From assembly GCA_947085845.1 (NCBI GenBank), contig CAMTXO010000001.1:124001-188000 (forward strand): a stretch of 64,000 nucleotides of DNA. Reading direction: 5' to 3'. Source of the stretch: JACPYF01 sp947085845. GTDB lineage: Bacteria > Patescibacteriota > Saccharimonadia > Saccharimonadales > Saccharimonadaceae. Shown piece by piece: positions 24,536 to 32,380 of this stretch. A model generated the notes under the pieces. It ran no database searches and had not been told where the DNA came from. It saw only the letters and a program-made list of their open reading frames with translations. Positions within the stretch are counted from its first letter, which is position 1. Every line of letters begins with the position of its first letter. Made by a program: the position numbers and the translations under genes.

Positions 24536-26254
24536 GTGGGCATAAACTCAGAAGAGTCAGCGTTTACCATTTCAGCATTTTGGTACCGTCGTATTTGCGA
24601 GATATCTTTCTTTGTGTCGCTCTTTTTGATTGTCTTTTTTGTGTTTGGCTATTTTACTAGTGGAAAAGTTGTTACAGCCAACTTTATAGTACCTTTACCA
24701 GTCGCAATTACTTCCGTTATAGTCGCTGTAGCAAGCTTTGGAGCGTACCTCTTTGCGCCACGAGAAAAACTAGAACAAATAACCCTCGCTGTGTATATCG
24801 GACTTTGTGTAAATGTAGCGCTACTGCTCATTTTGACAAACCCTATTAACTCTCCGTTTATCGCGCTCTGGATACTAGCTAGCGTCTTTGCAGGATTGTT
24901 TGGCTGGAGAATACTTGTAGGCTTCATGATTGCTGTTAATGTATATCTGTTATTGGAGCTGCTTCTGTTTAATAGTTTTGACGTTAGTTCACAACTACTC
25001 GTGTATCTGCTTGCATATGAAGTGCCGATTCTTGCCAGCTGGTTAATATGGCACCACAAATCTCATCCGGACCGAGCCAAGGACAGAGCATACAGCGAGC
25101 TAGTGCGCGAGCTCAGCCAAGTTGCTAACAAGTCTGAAATCGTGATCAACGCAATCAACGATGGGGTAGTAGCGGTGGATTCACAAGGGACAATACAGCT
25201 AATCAACCCAGCCGCACAGTCTATCATTGGATGGGGAAAACAAGACGCCCTAAAACTTGATTACAAATCTGTCGTTAAACTACTCAGCAAAACCGGCGAA
25301 CAAGTCAATGAAAACACCGACCCAATCCAGCAGGTACTCCGCACAAACAGCCCAATTACAACCAATGAGCTACAGCTAGAAACCAGCTCAGGCAAAAAAC
25401 TACTTGTTTCTGTATCAGCCTCACCAGTAGGACAAATAGGGGCTGGTGCCATCATTGTTTTTCGCGATATTACCCACGAAAAGGAAGAGGAACGCCAACA
25501 AGCCGAGTTCATATCGACCGCTAGTCATGAAATGCGTACACCAGTTGCGACGATCGAAGGCTATCTAGGCCTCGCACTCAACCCAGCTACCGCTACCATT
25601 GACGCAAAAGCTCGTGACTATTTACTAAAGGCAAATGAAAGCATCCAACACCTCGGACGACTCTTCCAAGACCTACTGGATATTTCGCGAGTAGAGGATG
25701 GACGACTCAAAAACACACCTAAAGTTGTAGATCTTGTTGCTTTTATAGGTGAGATTGTACGAACATTCGACAACCAGGCAAAGGCAAAGGGCCTAGTGTT
25801 GCTCTTTAAACCCACTCTACAGGCCAGTGGCGCTGGTCGGCCGCTAAATCCCGTATATTACGTCGATGTCGACAACGACCATCTACGCGAAGTCGTCAGT
25901 AACCTCATAGAAAATGCCATAAAATACACCAAAACTGGCAACGTAACTGTTGACATAGCTGGTGATACAGCCAAAGCTGTATTTTCTGTCCACGACACAG
26001 GTATAGGTATCCCAAAGGAAGACCAGGTGCATCTGTTCCAAAAATTCTACCGTGTCGACAATACCGACACCAGAGATATCGGTGGGACTGGACTTGGTTT
26101 GTATTTATGTCGTAGACTAGTGGAGACAATGGGTGGAAGACTATGGCTTGAGAGCCGGCAGGGCGATGGCAGCACCTTTTTTGTAGAGCTTGTGCGTTTA
26201 TCTCATGAAGATGCGACACGCAAGATAGAGACAACACCGGCTGATCTAATGTAA
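24536..26254 (+). CDS. Multi-pass sensor histidine kinase
   Basis: 572 aa from GTG, with AAGAGGAGG immediately upstream. About six membrane helices (residues 15-180), a PAS domain (about 200-310), HisKA with His near 331 (TASHEMRTP) and HATPase_c (NLIENAIKYT, DTGIGIP, GGTGLGLYL). Passes phosphate to the receiver encoded 52 nt downstream. The 7TM-like sensor may detect membrane state or a hydrophobic ligand. It directly follows the island, but its lower GC matches the housekeeping genes, so a functional link to the Ter genes is only possible. Confidence 0.93.
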   Translation: MGINSEESAFTISAFWYRRICEISFFVSLFLIVFFVFGYFTSGKVVTANFIVPLPVAITSVIVAVASFGAYLFAPREKLEQITLAVYIGLCVNVALLLILTNPINSPFIALWILASVFAGLFGWRILVGFMIAVNVYLLLELLLFNSFDVSSQLLVYLLAYEVPILASWLIWHHKSHPDRAKDRAYSELVRELSQVANKSEIVINAINDGVVAVDSQGTIQLINPAAQSIIGWGKQDALKLDYKSVVKLLSKTGEQVNENTDPIQQVLRTNSPITTNELQLETSSGKKLLVSVSASPVGQIGAGAIIVFRDITHEKEEERQQAEFISTASHEMRTPVATIEGYLGLALNPATATIDAKARDYLLKANESIQHLGRLFQDLLDISRVEDGRLKNTPKVVDLVAFIGEIVRTFDNQAKAKGLVLLFKPTLQASGAGRPLNPVYYVDVDNDHLREVVSNLIENAIKYTKTGNVTVDIAGDTAKAVFSVHDTGIGIPKEDQVHLFQKFYRVDNTDTRDIGGTGLGLYLCRRLVETMGGRLWLESRQGDGSTFFVELVRLSHEDATRKIETTPADLM

Positions 26255-26306
26255 ATAAAAAAAGCACTAGCATTTTTGTAAACTAACATTTAAAATAGGG
26301 GGTAAT

Positions 26307-27227
26307 ATGACGAAAATTATGCTTGTCGAAGATGACAAGAGCCTACGCGAAATATATGGTGTAAGACTTCTCGCCGAAGGTTACGACATTGTTTCTGCTG
26401 GTGACGGCGAAGAAGCCCTTGCAATGGCTATAAAAGACCGACCAGACCTAATAGTAAGTGACGTTATGATGCCGAAAATTAGCGGCTTTGACATGCTAGA
26501 CATTTTACGCTCTACAACAGAGACAAAAAACATCAAGGTCATCATGATGACCGCTCTTTCCAGCGAAGAACAACGCAAACGTGGTGAACAACTTGGCGCC
26601 GATATGTACCTAGTAAAATCTCAAGTAGGAATCGAAGATGTTGTCAAAGCTGTACACCAGGTACTCGCTGACAAACCAGGCGCAGCGCCCGCTGCTCCTG
26701 CACCTACACCAGTAGTGCCCAACCCTGCTGCTGCAGCTGTACCAGTAGCACCAGTTCCTCCAGCCCCTTCACCAGATCAACCAGTCTCAGAGGTTGCCTC
26801 AACCACCATACCTCAGCCAACCGCGCCTTTTACTGGCGCACGTCCTAGTGGCCTGGGTGACCGAGTAATTCAGCCCTTAAAAGACAATCCTCGTGTCAGT
26901 AATGTTGATGTTGGCGAACTTATGGACAAAGAGTTTGCTTCAACAGTTCAAAGTGTTGAAAACGTACCAGACGGTGCATCATCAGCAGTTCCTCCGATGG
27001 ATACCGTCGGATCCGTTTCCATGGGCGCACCAGCAGCACCGGCTCCAGCTGCCGACGACATAGCTACAACAATACCAACTGTACCTACACCGCCACCTGC
27101 AGACGATCAACCAACACCAGTAGTCACGCCACCAACCCCAGAACCTGTAGTCGATCCTGTTCCTGCTCCAGTAGCACCAGTGGAACCCCCGCAACCTGAA
27201 GCGCCTACAGCTCCACCCCAGCAATAA
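26307..27227 (+). CDS. Receiver protein with Pro/Ala-rich tail
   Basis: 306 aa. Receiver domain (residues 1-120) with acidic residues 8-10, Asp52 (VSDVMMP), Thr82 and Lys104. The remaining 185 residues are a low-complexity Pro/Ala/Val tail with a conserved-looking island in the middle (GLGDRVIQPLKDNPRVSNVDVGELMDKEF is split across about residues 185-215). No DNA-binding domain. It may act by docking to partner proteins. GGGGGT precedes the ATG. Paired with the kinase upstream. Confidence 0.9.
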   Translation: MTKIMLVEDDKSLREIYGVRLLAEGYDIVSAGDGEEALAMAIKDRPDLIVSDVMMPKISGFDMLDILRSTTETKNIKVIMMTALSSEEQRKRGEQLGADMYLVKSQVGIEDVVKAVHQVLADKPGAAPAAPAPTPVVPNPAAAAVPVAPVPPAPSPDQPVSEVASTTIPQPTAPFTGARPSGLGDRVIQPLKDNPRVSNVDVGELMDKEFASTVQSVENVPDGASSAVPPMDTVGSVSMGAPAAPAPAADDIATTIPTVPTPPPADDQPTPVVTPPTPEPVVDPVPAPVAPVEPPQPEAPTAPPQQ

Positions 27228-27244
27228 GCTATAATACATAAACG

Positions 27245-27910
27245 ATGACTCGCCTAAATAAACATATTGCCCTTATTTTGGGTATCTCACGTCGTGAAGC
27301 TGACAATTTGATTGAGAAAAAAAGCGTGACTGTTGATGGCGCTGTTGCTCAACTTGGGCAACAAATCAAGGAAACTTCAGAAATTACTGTAAACGGAGAT
27401 AGTATCGGTAAGACAAGTGAGCTTACTTACATTGCACTTAATAAGCCTGTTGGATACGTCAGTTCGCGCCATAAGCAAGGCGATAGTCCAACAATTTATT
27501 CATTGCTACCAACTGAACTACATTATCTGAAACTAGTCGGTCGTCTCGATCGCGACAGCTCAGGCATAATTCTACTAACAAACGATGGTGATTTCTCTCA
27601 TAGTATGACGCACCCAAGCTTTTCAAAGGTGAAAATATATGAGGTAGAGCTAGACAAACCGTTAGAACCTCTACACCAACAAATGATATCGGACCATGGT
27701 GTTCAACTAGAAGACGGTACCAGCCAATTTTTGATTGAAAAACTCGACACAAAAGGTTACAGAATCGTAATGAAGGAAGGCCGCAACCGACAGATACGCC
27801 GAACATTCGGCAGCCTCGGCTACTCAGTAACGAAGCTCCACCGTATACAATTTGGCAATTTTCATCTAGGCGACTTGGCCGAAGGTGAGTATAGATCAAT
27901 TGATGTATAG
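27245..27910 (+). CDS. RsuA/RluB-type pseudouridine synthase
   Basis: 221 aa. N-terminal S4 RNA-binding domain (about residues 1-60, SRREADNLIEKKSVTVDG), then a pseudouridine synthase domain with the catalytic GRLDRDSSGIILLTNDGD (Asp in RLDRDSSG, near residue 102) and KEGRNRQIRR. Converts a uridine of rRNA to pseudouridine. Whether 16S or 23S is the target cannot be decided. TATAAT (27230-27235) just after the preceding stop ends 9 nt before the ATG, so the mRNA is probably leaderless. Confidence 0.92.
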   Translation: MTRLNKHIALILGISRREADNLIEKKSVTVDGAVAQLGQQIKETSEITVNGDSIGKTSELTYIALNKPVGYVSSRHKQGDSPTIYSLLPTELHYLKLVGRLDRDSSGIILLTNDGDFSHSMTHPSFSKVKIYEVELDKPLEPLHQQMISDHGVQLEDGTSQFLIEKLDTKGYRIVMKEGRNRQIRRTFGSLGYSVTKLHRIQFGNFHLGDLAEGEYRSIDV

Positions 27911-27987
27911 TTGACATAATAGCAACATTTTGTCATTATATAATTAGTCTTACGTTTTGTTAATCTATCCGAAAGGACGTGAGAGGT

Positions 27988-28338
27988 ATGCGGCACACTG
28001 TCCGCGCATTCACACTTGCCATAGGTGTGGTGATGGCATTCAGCTTGACCGGCTGCACTTTCTTCGACTTTGAAGGAAGTGAGGAGGGCAAAGACAAGCT
28101 CAAGACTGTTAACCACTCAGCTGCTGCTGTTTGCCTCAAAAAGGGAGATAAGGAGAAATCCATCTATATCAACTCTCTTCTCGAGTATCAGCAGACGTAC
28201 GCTGAGATGACGAATCTCGGTCGTAAGCGAAGCCTTACTCCGTCATACGTGCTACAGGCTTCAGGCAGTACCTGCAGTCTAACCAGACAGGTGGTTGCAG
28301 GAATCACCCTGAACTCTGTAACTCCACCTGGCAAGTAA
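27988..28338 (+). CDS. Small lipoprotein of unknown function
   Basis: 116 aa. Signal peptide with lipobox LTGC predicts a surface lipoprotein. ATG 27988 is preferred to the GTG at 27979, which abuts the AAAGGA site. A short charged linker follows the lipobox, then a domain of about 70 residues with two Cys (VCLKKGDK, STCSLTRQ). No family recognised. A TTGACA at 27911 with A/T-rich -10 may drive it. It is followed 18 nt later by a small membrane-protein gene. Confidence 0.65.
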   Translation: MRHTVRAFTLAIGVVMAFSLTGCTFFDFEGSEEGKDKLKTVNHSAAAVCLKKGDKEKSIYINSLLEYQQTYAEMTNLGRKRSLTPSYVLQASGSTCSLTRQVVAGITLNSVTPPGK

Positions 28339-28356
28339 CGAAAGGGAGGTCTGAAT

Positions 28357-28689
28357 ATGTCACCACTCGTACTCAAAGTGCTTGTGGGCGTAACAGCTCT
28401 ACTGCCATTGCTCATTGCCTTGGCGGGAACACTGTTTTACGACAAAACATTGCCCGAAACTCCTCAGCGAGTACTCGTCAGGATACTGACACCGCTACTT
28501 TGGATCGTTTCGGTCATTGGGCTTTATCTGTATTGGAATTACTTCAATACTTGGCAGGTAGGACACCCCCAGGCAGATGGAGACATCGATACTGCCATGG
28601 TCATCTCGCTCATCATATTTCATGTGATGTCGGGTGGTTTTGCCTACGCGGTCGCAGCAAACAAGCTTTCCACTACGGAAGCGATGTGA
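28357..28689 (+). CDS. Small three-helix membrane protein
   Basis: 110 aa with helices at about residues 5-27, 40-62 and 80-100. AAAGGGAGG lies 7 nt before the ATG. No family recognised. Co-transcribed with the lipoprotein upstream; the pair may form a small envelope complex. A perfect terminator follows. Confidence 0.65.
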   Translation: MSPLVLKVLVGVTALLPLLIALAGTLFYDKTLPETPQRVLVRILTPLLWIVSVIGLYLYWNYFNTWQVGHPQADGDIDTAMVISLIIFHVMSGGFAYAVAANKLSTTEAM

Positions 28690-28753
28690 TGGGAATGGCA
28701 CTCTTCTTTATGTTGAGAATGAACCATTGGAGACGCAACTCCTAAACTGCACC

Positions 28754-28779
28754 AGGCGCCCCTTCGGGGGCGCCTTTTT
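28754..28779 (+). terminator. Intrinsic terminator
   Basis: GGCGCCCC/GGGGCGCC (28755-28762 with 28767-28774), tight loop and five T. It ends the lipoprotein/membrane-protein transcript. Confidence 0.92.
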
Positions 28780-28815
28780 ACTTTTCACGCCACCTCTGTT
28801 ATAATAAACCAAATT

Positions 28816-30141
28816 ATGAGTAAAAAATTACCAACAGTCGCTATAGTCGGACAAACCAATGTCGGCAAAAGCAGTCTATTTAATCGCATTATGCGCTCCC
28901 AGCAAGCTATCGTCGCTCGCGAGGCTGGTACAACACGCGACAACGTGGTAGGTAAGGCAAAATATAACGATAGACAATTTTGGCTAGTCGATACTGCGGG
29001 ACTAAAGGATCCTGATGATGAATTCGAAGCGAGTATACAGGAACAAATCGAGGAGGCGGCCGAAGCAGCAGATGTCATATTGGTTGTCGTCGATGGTACA
29101 AAATACCCCAGTGATCAGGACCGCATAGTTGCTAAAAAAGCCCTCCGAAGCAAAAAACCAGTACTTCTTTTGACGAACAAAGCAGACCTAAAAGACAGCC
29201 TGGACCCTGAAGAGTTTCGTCGTCTCGGTATTAAAACCATCCTTGCGACCAGTGCAGAGCACAGCCAGGGCATCAGAGCTGTATTACAGGAAGTAATATC
29301 GATTATACCGACTGCAACTCAGACAGAAAGCGACGATATCCTACGAATAGCCCTAATAGGTCGTCCGAATGTGGGTAAAAGCCACCTTTTTAACACTCTC
29401 GCAGGCAAACAACAGGCGATTGTCGCAAATATTGCAGGCACTACTCGCGACGTAAACCGTACAGCAATGAAATACCAAAAGAGAGATGTCGAGCTGCTCG
29501 ACACTGCCGGTATCCGCCGCCAAGGCAAACAAGAGGTTGGCATAGAGAAATTCAGCGTTCTACGCACTCTGCAGGCGATTGAAGAGTCAGATATATGCTT
29601 GTTGCTAATGGATGTTAACGAACTCAACACGCAGCTGGATCAACGCCTAGCAGGGCTGATCGACGAAGCAGGCAAGGGAATGATAATTGTTGTTAGTAAG
29701 TGGGATTCTGTAGAGGGCAAAGACGCCTATACCCGGGATGCATTGGCGCCAAAAATTGCATATTACTTCAAATTCACACCGTGGGCGCCTCTGATATTCA
29801 CAAGCTCCGTGACTGGACAAAATGTTACGAAAATATTTAGCCTGGCGATGGATATAGAGAAACGACGAAAGGCAGAGCATCAAACTGCAAAACTAAACCG
29901 AGTTCTATCACGAGCAGTCAGCGCACACCCTCCGGCTGGCCTTAAAAACACCTACCCGAAACTACGCTACATGGTACAAACAGATACAAACCCACCATGG
30001 TTCGTTGTCCACGGTAGCAACCTCAAACTCCTTCATTGGAGCTATAAACGCTACCTAGAAAAGAAGGTTCGTGAAGAATTCGACTACATCGGCACCCCTA
30101 TAAAGTTTAGCTTCCGACAAGAAGAAAAAGACAAAAAATAA
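28816..30141 (+). CDS. der: Ribosome-associated GTPase Der (EngA)
   Basis: 441 aa. Two tandem GTPase domains, each with a G1 loop: GQTNVGKSS (about residues 12-20) and GRPNVGKSH (about 182-190), then the KH-like domain from about 355 (GLKNTYPKLRYMVQTD). Acts in assembly of the large ribosomal subunit. TATAAT (28800-28805) ends 10 nt before the ATG. Ends before a long hairpin shared with the convergent gene. Confidence 0.96.
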   Translation: MSKKLPTVAIVGQTNVGKSSLFNRIMRSQQAIVAREAGTTRDNVVGKAKYNDRQFWLVDTAGLKDPDDEFEASIQEQIEEAAEAADVILVVVDGTKYPSDQDRIVAKKALRSKKPVLLLTNKADLKDSLDPEEFRRLGIKTILATSAEHSQGIRAVLQEVISIIPTATQTESDDILRIALIGRPNVGKSHLFNTLAGKQQAIVANIAGTTRDVNRTAMKYQKRDVELLDTAGIRRQGKQEVGIEKFSVLRTLQAIEESDICLLLMDVNELNTQLDQRLAGLIDEAGKGMIIVVSKWDSVEGKDAYTRDALAPKIAYYFKFTPWAPLIFTSSVTGQNVTKIFSLAMDIEKRRKAEHQTAKLNRVLSRAVSAHPPAGLKNTYPKLRYMVQTDTNPPWFVVHGSNLKLLHWSYKRYLEKKVREEFDYIGTPIKFSFRQEEKDKK

Positions 30142-30147
30142 AAGAGC

Positions 30148-30200
30148 CGTCTAGGCAAGAATCTCGTTAGTACGTAACTAACAGAGCTCTTGCCTAGACG
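30148..30200. terminator. Bidirectional hairpin between convergent genes
   Basis: Perfect 13-bp stem CGTCTAGGCAAGA/TCTTGCCTAGACG (30148-30160 with 30188-30200) with an inner GTTAG/CTAAC hairpin. T-tracts are weak on both sides. It ends der and the 30226 gene. Confidence 0.75.
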
Positions 30201-30225
30201 ACTTTGAGTTGAGACTGAGAGTTGC

Positions 30226-30471
30226 TTAGTTTGTGGTTGCTGATTTCTTACCGGTGATAAACCAGTAAGCCACTAGTGCAACAACTGCAAGACCCAGTAC
30301 CCAGAGGGAGAGGTGAAAAATGAAGAACACCACCCCAAACAACCCCAGCAGGACAAAGATCGCGGCTAGCACGCTTAGCCCTGCCAGCAACAACCCTCTA
30401 CCGGTGCCTTTTTTTGCCTGCGACTGGGCAAACAAAAGTAGAGCAACGATCAAGATGATTTTCAGTATCAC
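30226..30471 (-). CDS. Small hydrophobic membrane protein
   Basis: 81 aa from GTG with GGAGGTAAC upstream on the minus strand. Three closely packed hydrophobic segments (about residues 3-16, 27-45, 48-74) separated by a KKGTGRG loop. No family recognised. Monocistronic and convergent with der. Confidence 0.65.
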   Translation of the reverse strand: MILKIILIVALLLFAQSQAKKGTGRGLLLAGLSVLAAIFVLLGLFGVVFFIFHLSLWVLGLAVVALVAYWFITGKKSATTN

Positions 30472-30568
30472 GCGTTACCTCCAAGTTCGAACCACTGCAG
30501 GATTGCATTGGTTATAGATATATTTTGGCATATTCACTAATAAAAAGCAATACTGTACACTATTAACT

Positions 30569-31120
30569 ATGAAACTAATCATTGGCCTCGGTAACCCAGA
30601 GGTAAACTACAAAAAAACACGTCATAATACAGGATTTATGGCGCTTGAAAGAGTGGCAAAAGATTGGCAGGAAAAACCAAAATTTCATGCAAATATATCC
30701 GAAAAAGACAGCAACGGTGAAAAAGTACTATTTTTCAGGACCACCAACAACTACAACACAACCGGGCTGGGCGCTCGAGCACTGAAAGATTTCTATAAGC
30801 TAGAAAATACCGATATCTTAGTGGTCCATGACGAGCTGGCTTTACCCGTAGGTACTGTACGCACTAGGGTCGGCGGCAGTGATGCTGGCAATAATGGCAT
30901 AAAAGACCTAAACGCACATTTGGGAGAAGATTACAGCCGAATACGCGTTGGTATAGCTCAAGAAGACCGCACAAACTCGGACATTGATTTTGTACTGAGT
31001 CCTTTTAACAAAGCTGAGGCAGCAAAACTGCAAGAAGTATTCGCAATCACCGATGATTTGATTGATGATTTCGTACGGGGAAATTTCGAAGCTACAAGCC
31101 ACAAAATAAAAGACAACTAA
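30569..31120 (+). CDS. pth: Peptidyl-tRNA hydrolase
   Basis: 183 aa, normal length. Cleaves peptidyl-tRNA released by drop-off. N-terminal IIGLGNPE and the catalytic His in TRHNTGF (His near 19), the essential Asp in VHDELALP and GGSDAGNNGIKD are all visible. TACACT (30556-30561) ends 7 nt before the ATG, with no Shine-Dalgarno. A strong stem follows the stop. Confidence 0.96.
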   Translation: MKLIIGLGNPEVNYKKTRHNTGFMALERVAKDWQEKPKFHANISEKDSNGEKVLFFRTTNNYNTTGLGARALKDFYKLENTDILVVHDELALPVGTVRTRVGGSDAGNNGIKDLNAHLGEDYSRIRVGIAQEDRTNSDIDFVLSPFNKAEAAKLQEVFAITDDLIDDFVRGNFEATSHKIKDN

Positions 31121-31123
31121 AAA

Positions 31124-31157
31124 GCGTCAGGCAAGGGTGGGCATCGCCTGACGCTAT
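31124..31157 (+). terminator. Stem after pth
   Basis: Perfect 9-bp stem GCGTCAGGC/GCCTGACGC (31124-31132 with 31146-31154), followed by TATTTAG. The T-tract is short, so termination may be partial. Confidence 0.65.
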
Positions 31158-31459
31158 TTAGCCCTTCAACGCACCGCTAGGCTCCACAATGGGAAACGTG
31201 ACCCACCTCACAATTTGTAGGGGTCCGCTGGTTAAAGGGGTTAGTGTGCTCGCGAGTGCTTAATTGCTTGAAAAGTGGAGGGTAGATACTTTGTCAGGCG
31301 CACTCACGGACACTCTAACTTTTTTTGTACATTTACTGAAAGCAAATGTACAGTTAGAATAGGGGGTATAAGGTGCGTCTAGCTATCCAAAAGGACAGCT
31401 GAACATATGCCATATTAGCACTTATTTGACTTAATGTCAACACTTAAAACACTTAGTTT
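31158..31459 (+). other. 302-nt gap with structured segment, possible RNA gene
   Basis: No convincing reading frame. GTTAGTGTGCTCGCGAGTGC (31240-31259) pairs with four mismatches with the segment ending in CACTCTAAC at 31320, directly before seven T. This gives a long imperfect stem with a terminator-like end. A second perfect hairpin TGTACATTT/AAATGTACA lies at 31326-31352. The 31160-31235 part has short stems (GACCC/GGGTC). No match to tmRNA, SRP or RNase P cores was found by eye. Confidence 0.35.
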
Positions 31460-32317
31460 ATGAAAATCAATACAATAACAACAGATAAAGAAGAATATCT
31501 ACAGAGGTCATTACATATTGCTGATTTTCCAAAAAAGTTATATATATTAGGTAAATTACCTGCAAAAAACATACCTACAATAGCAATTGTTGGTTCTCGC
31601 AAGCCTACTCAATACGGAAGGGAAGTAACCGAAAAACTTGCTAGTGAGCTAGCAAGAGTAGGGGTAGTAGTGATTAGTGGGCTAGCCCTTGGCGTCGATA
31701 GCATTGCTCATAGAGCCACATTAGAAGCCAAAGGAACTACTATAGCGGTACTAGCAAATGGCCTAGATACTATCTACCCCAGAAATCACCAAGATCTAGC
31801 CAAGAAAATTGTCGAAAGCGGTGGATCTATACTTAGTGAATACAAACCAGGAACACCACCTTTACCATTTAGATTCCTCGAAAGAAACCGCATCGTCAGC
31901 GGTATAGCTGATGGAATAGTCGTTGTAGAAGCGGCTATTCGCTCAGGCACCCTGTCGACTGCAACTCATGCATTAAATCAAAACAAGGAAGTATTTGCAG
32001 TGCCGGGTAATATTACCAGCCCTCTCAGCGCTGGATGTAACGCGCTAATAAAACAAGGTGCAATCCCGGTAACAAAAGTAGAAGATATATTAGAAATCAT
32101 TACCCCAAACTATAAAGCCGAACAAACACAATTTATACTAGGCGACACCACAGAAGAGGTATCTATATTACAGTTACTACAGAAAGGACTCCGTGATGGT
32201 GACGAACTTTTAGAAAAGTCTGGGTTAGAACCAACTACTTTTAATCAAACAATTACAATGCTAGAAATAAAAGGTATGGTAAAGCCGCTTGGTGCCAATC
32301 AGTGGACATTAAAATAG
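31460..32317 (+). CDS. dprA: DNA-protecting protein DprA
   Basis: 285 aa. Rossmann-like DprA core with AIVGSRKPTQYG, VVISGLALGVDSIAHR, GLDTIYPRNH, RFLERNRIVSGIAD and AVPGNITSPLSAGCNALIKQGA, followed by a C-terminal winged helix (about residues 232-285). Loads RecA on incoming single-stranded DNA. This fits CPR bacteria, which are thought to obtain nucleotides or DNA from hosts. Lacks the N-terminal SAM domain of some homologues. Lower GC than its neighbours. Confidence 0.95.
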   Translation: MKINTITTDKEEYLQRSLHIADFPKKLYILGKLPAKNIPTIAIVGSRKPTQYGREVTEKLASELARVGVVVISGLALGVDSIAHRATLEAKGTTIAVLANGLDTIYPRNHQDLAKKIVESGGSILSEYKPGTPPLPFRFLERNRIVSGIADGIVVVEAAIRSGTLSTATHALNQNKEVFAVPGNITSPLSAGCNALIKQGAIPVTKVEDILEIITPNYKAEQTQFILGDTTEEVSILQLLQKGLRDGDELLEKSGLEPTTFNQTITMLEIKGMVKPLGANQWTLK

Positions 32318-32380
32318 TTTTTCATTTGCATAAATATTACTAGTTGTGTTTATATCAAACGTGACCCAAAAGGCAACAAT

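Noticed and set aside
30480..30505. GTTCGAACC resembles a minus-strand tRNA T loop
   Set aside because: No acceptor or anticodon stem; it is the leader and ribosome site of the 30226 gene.
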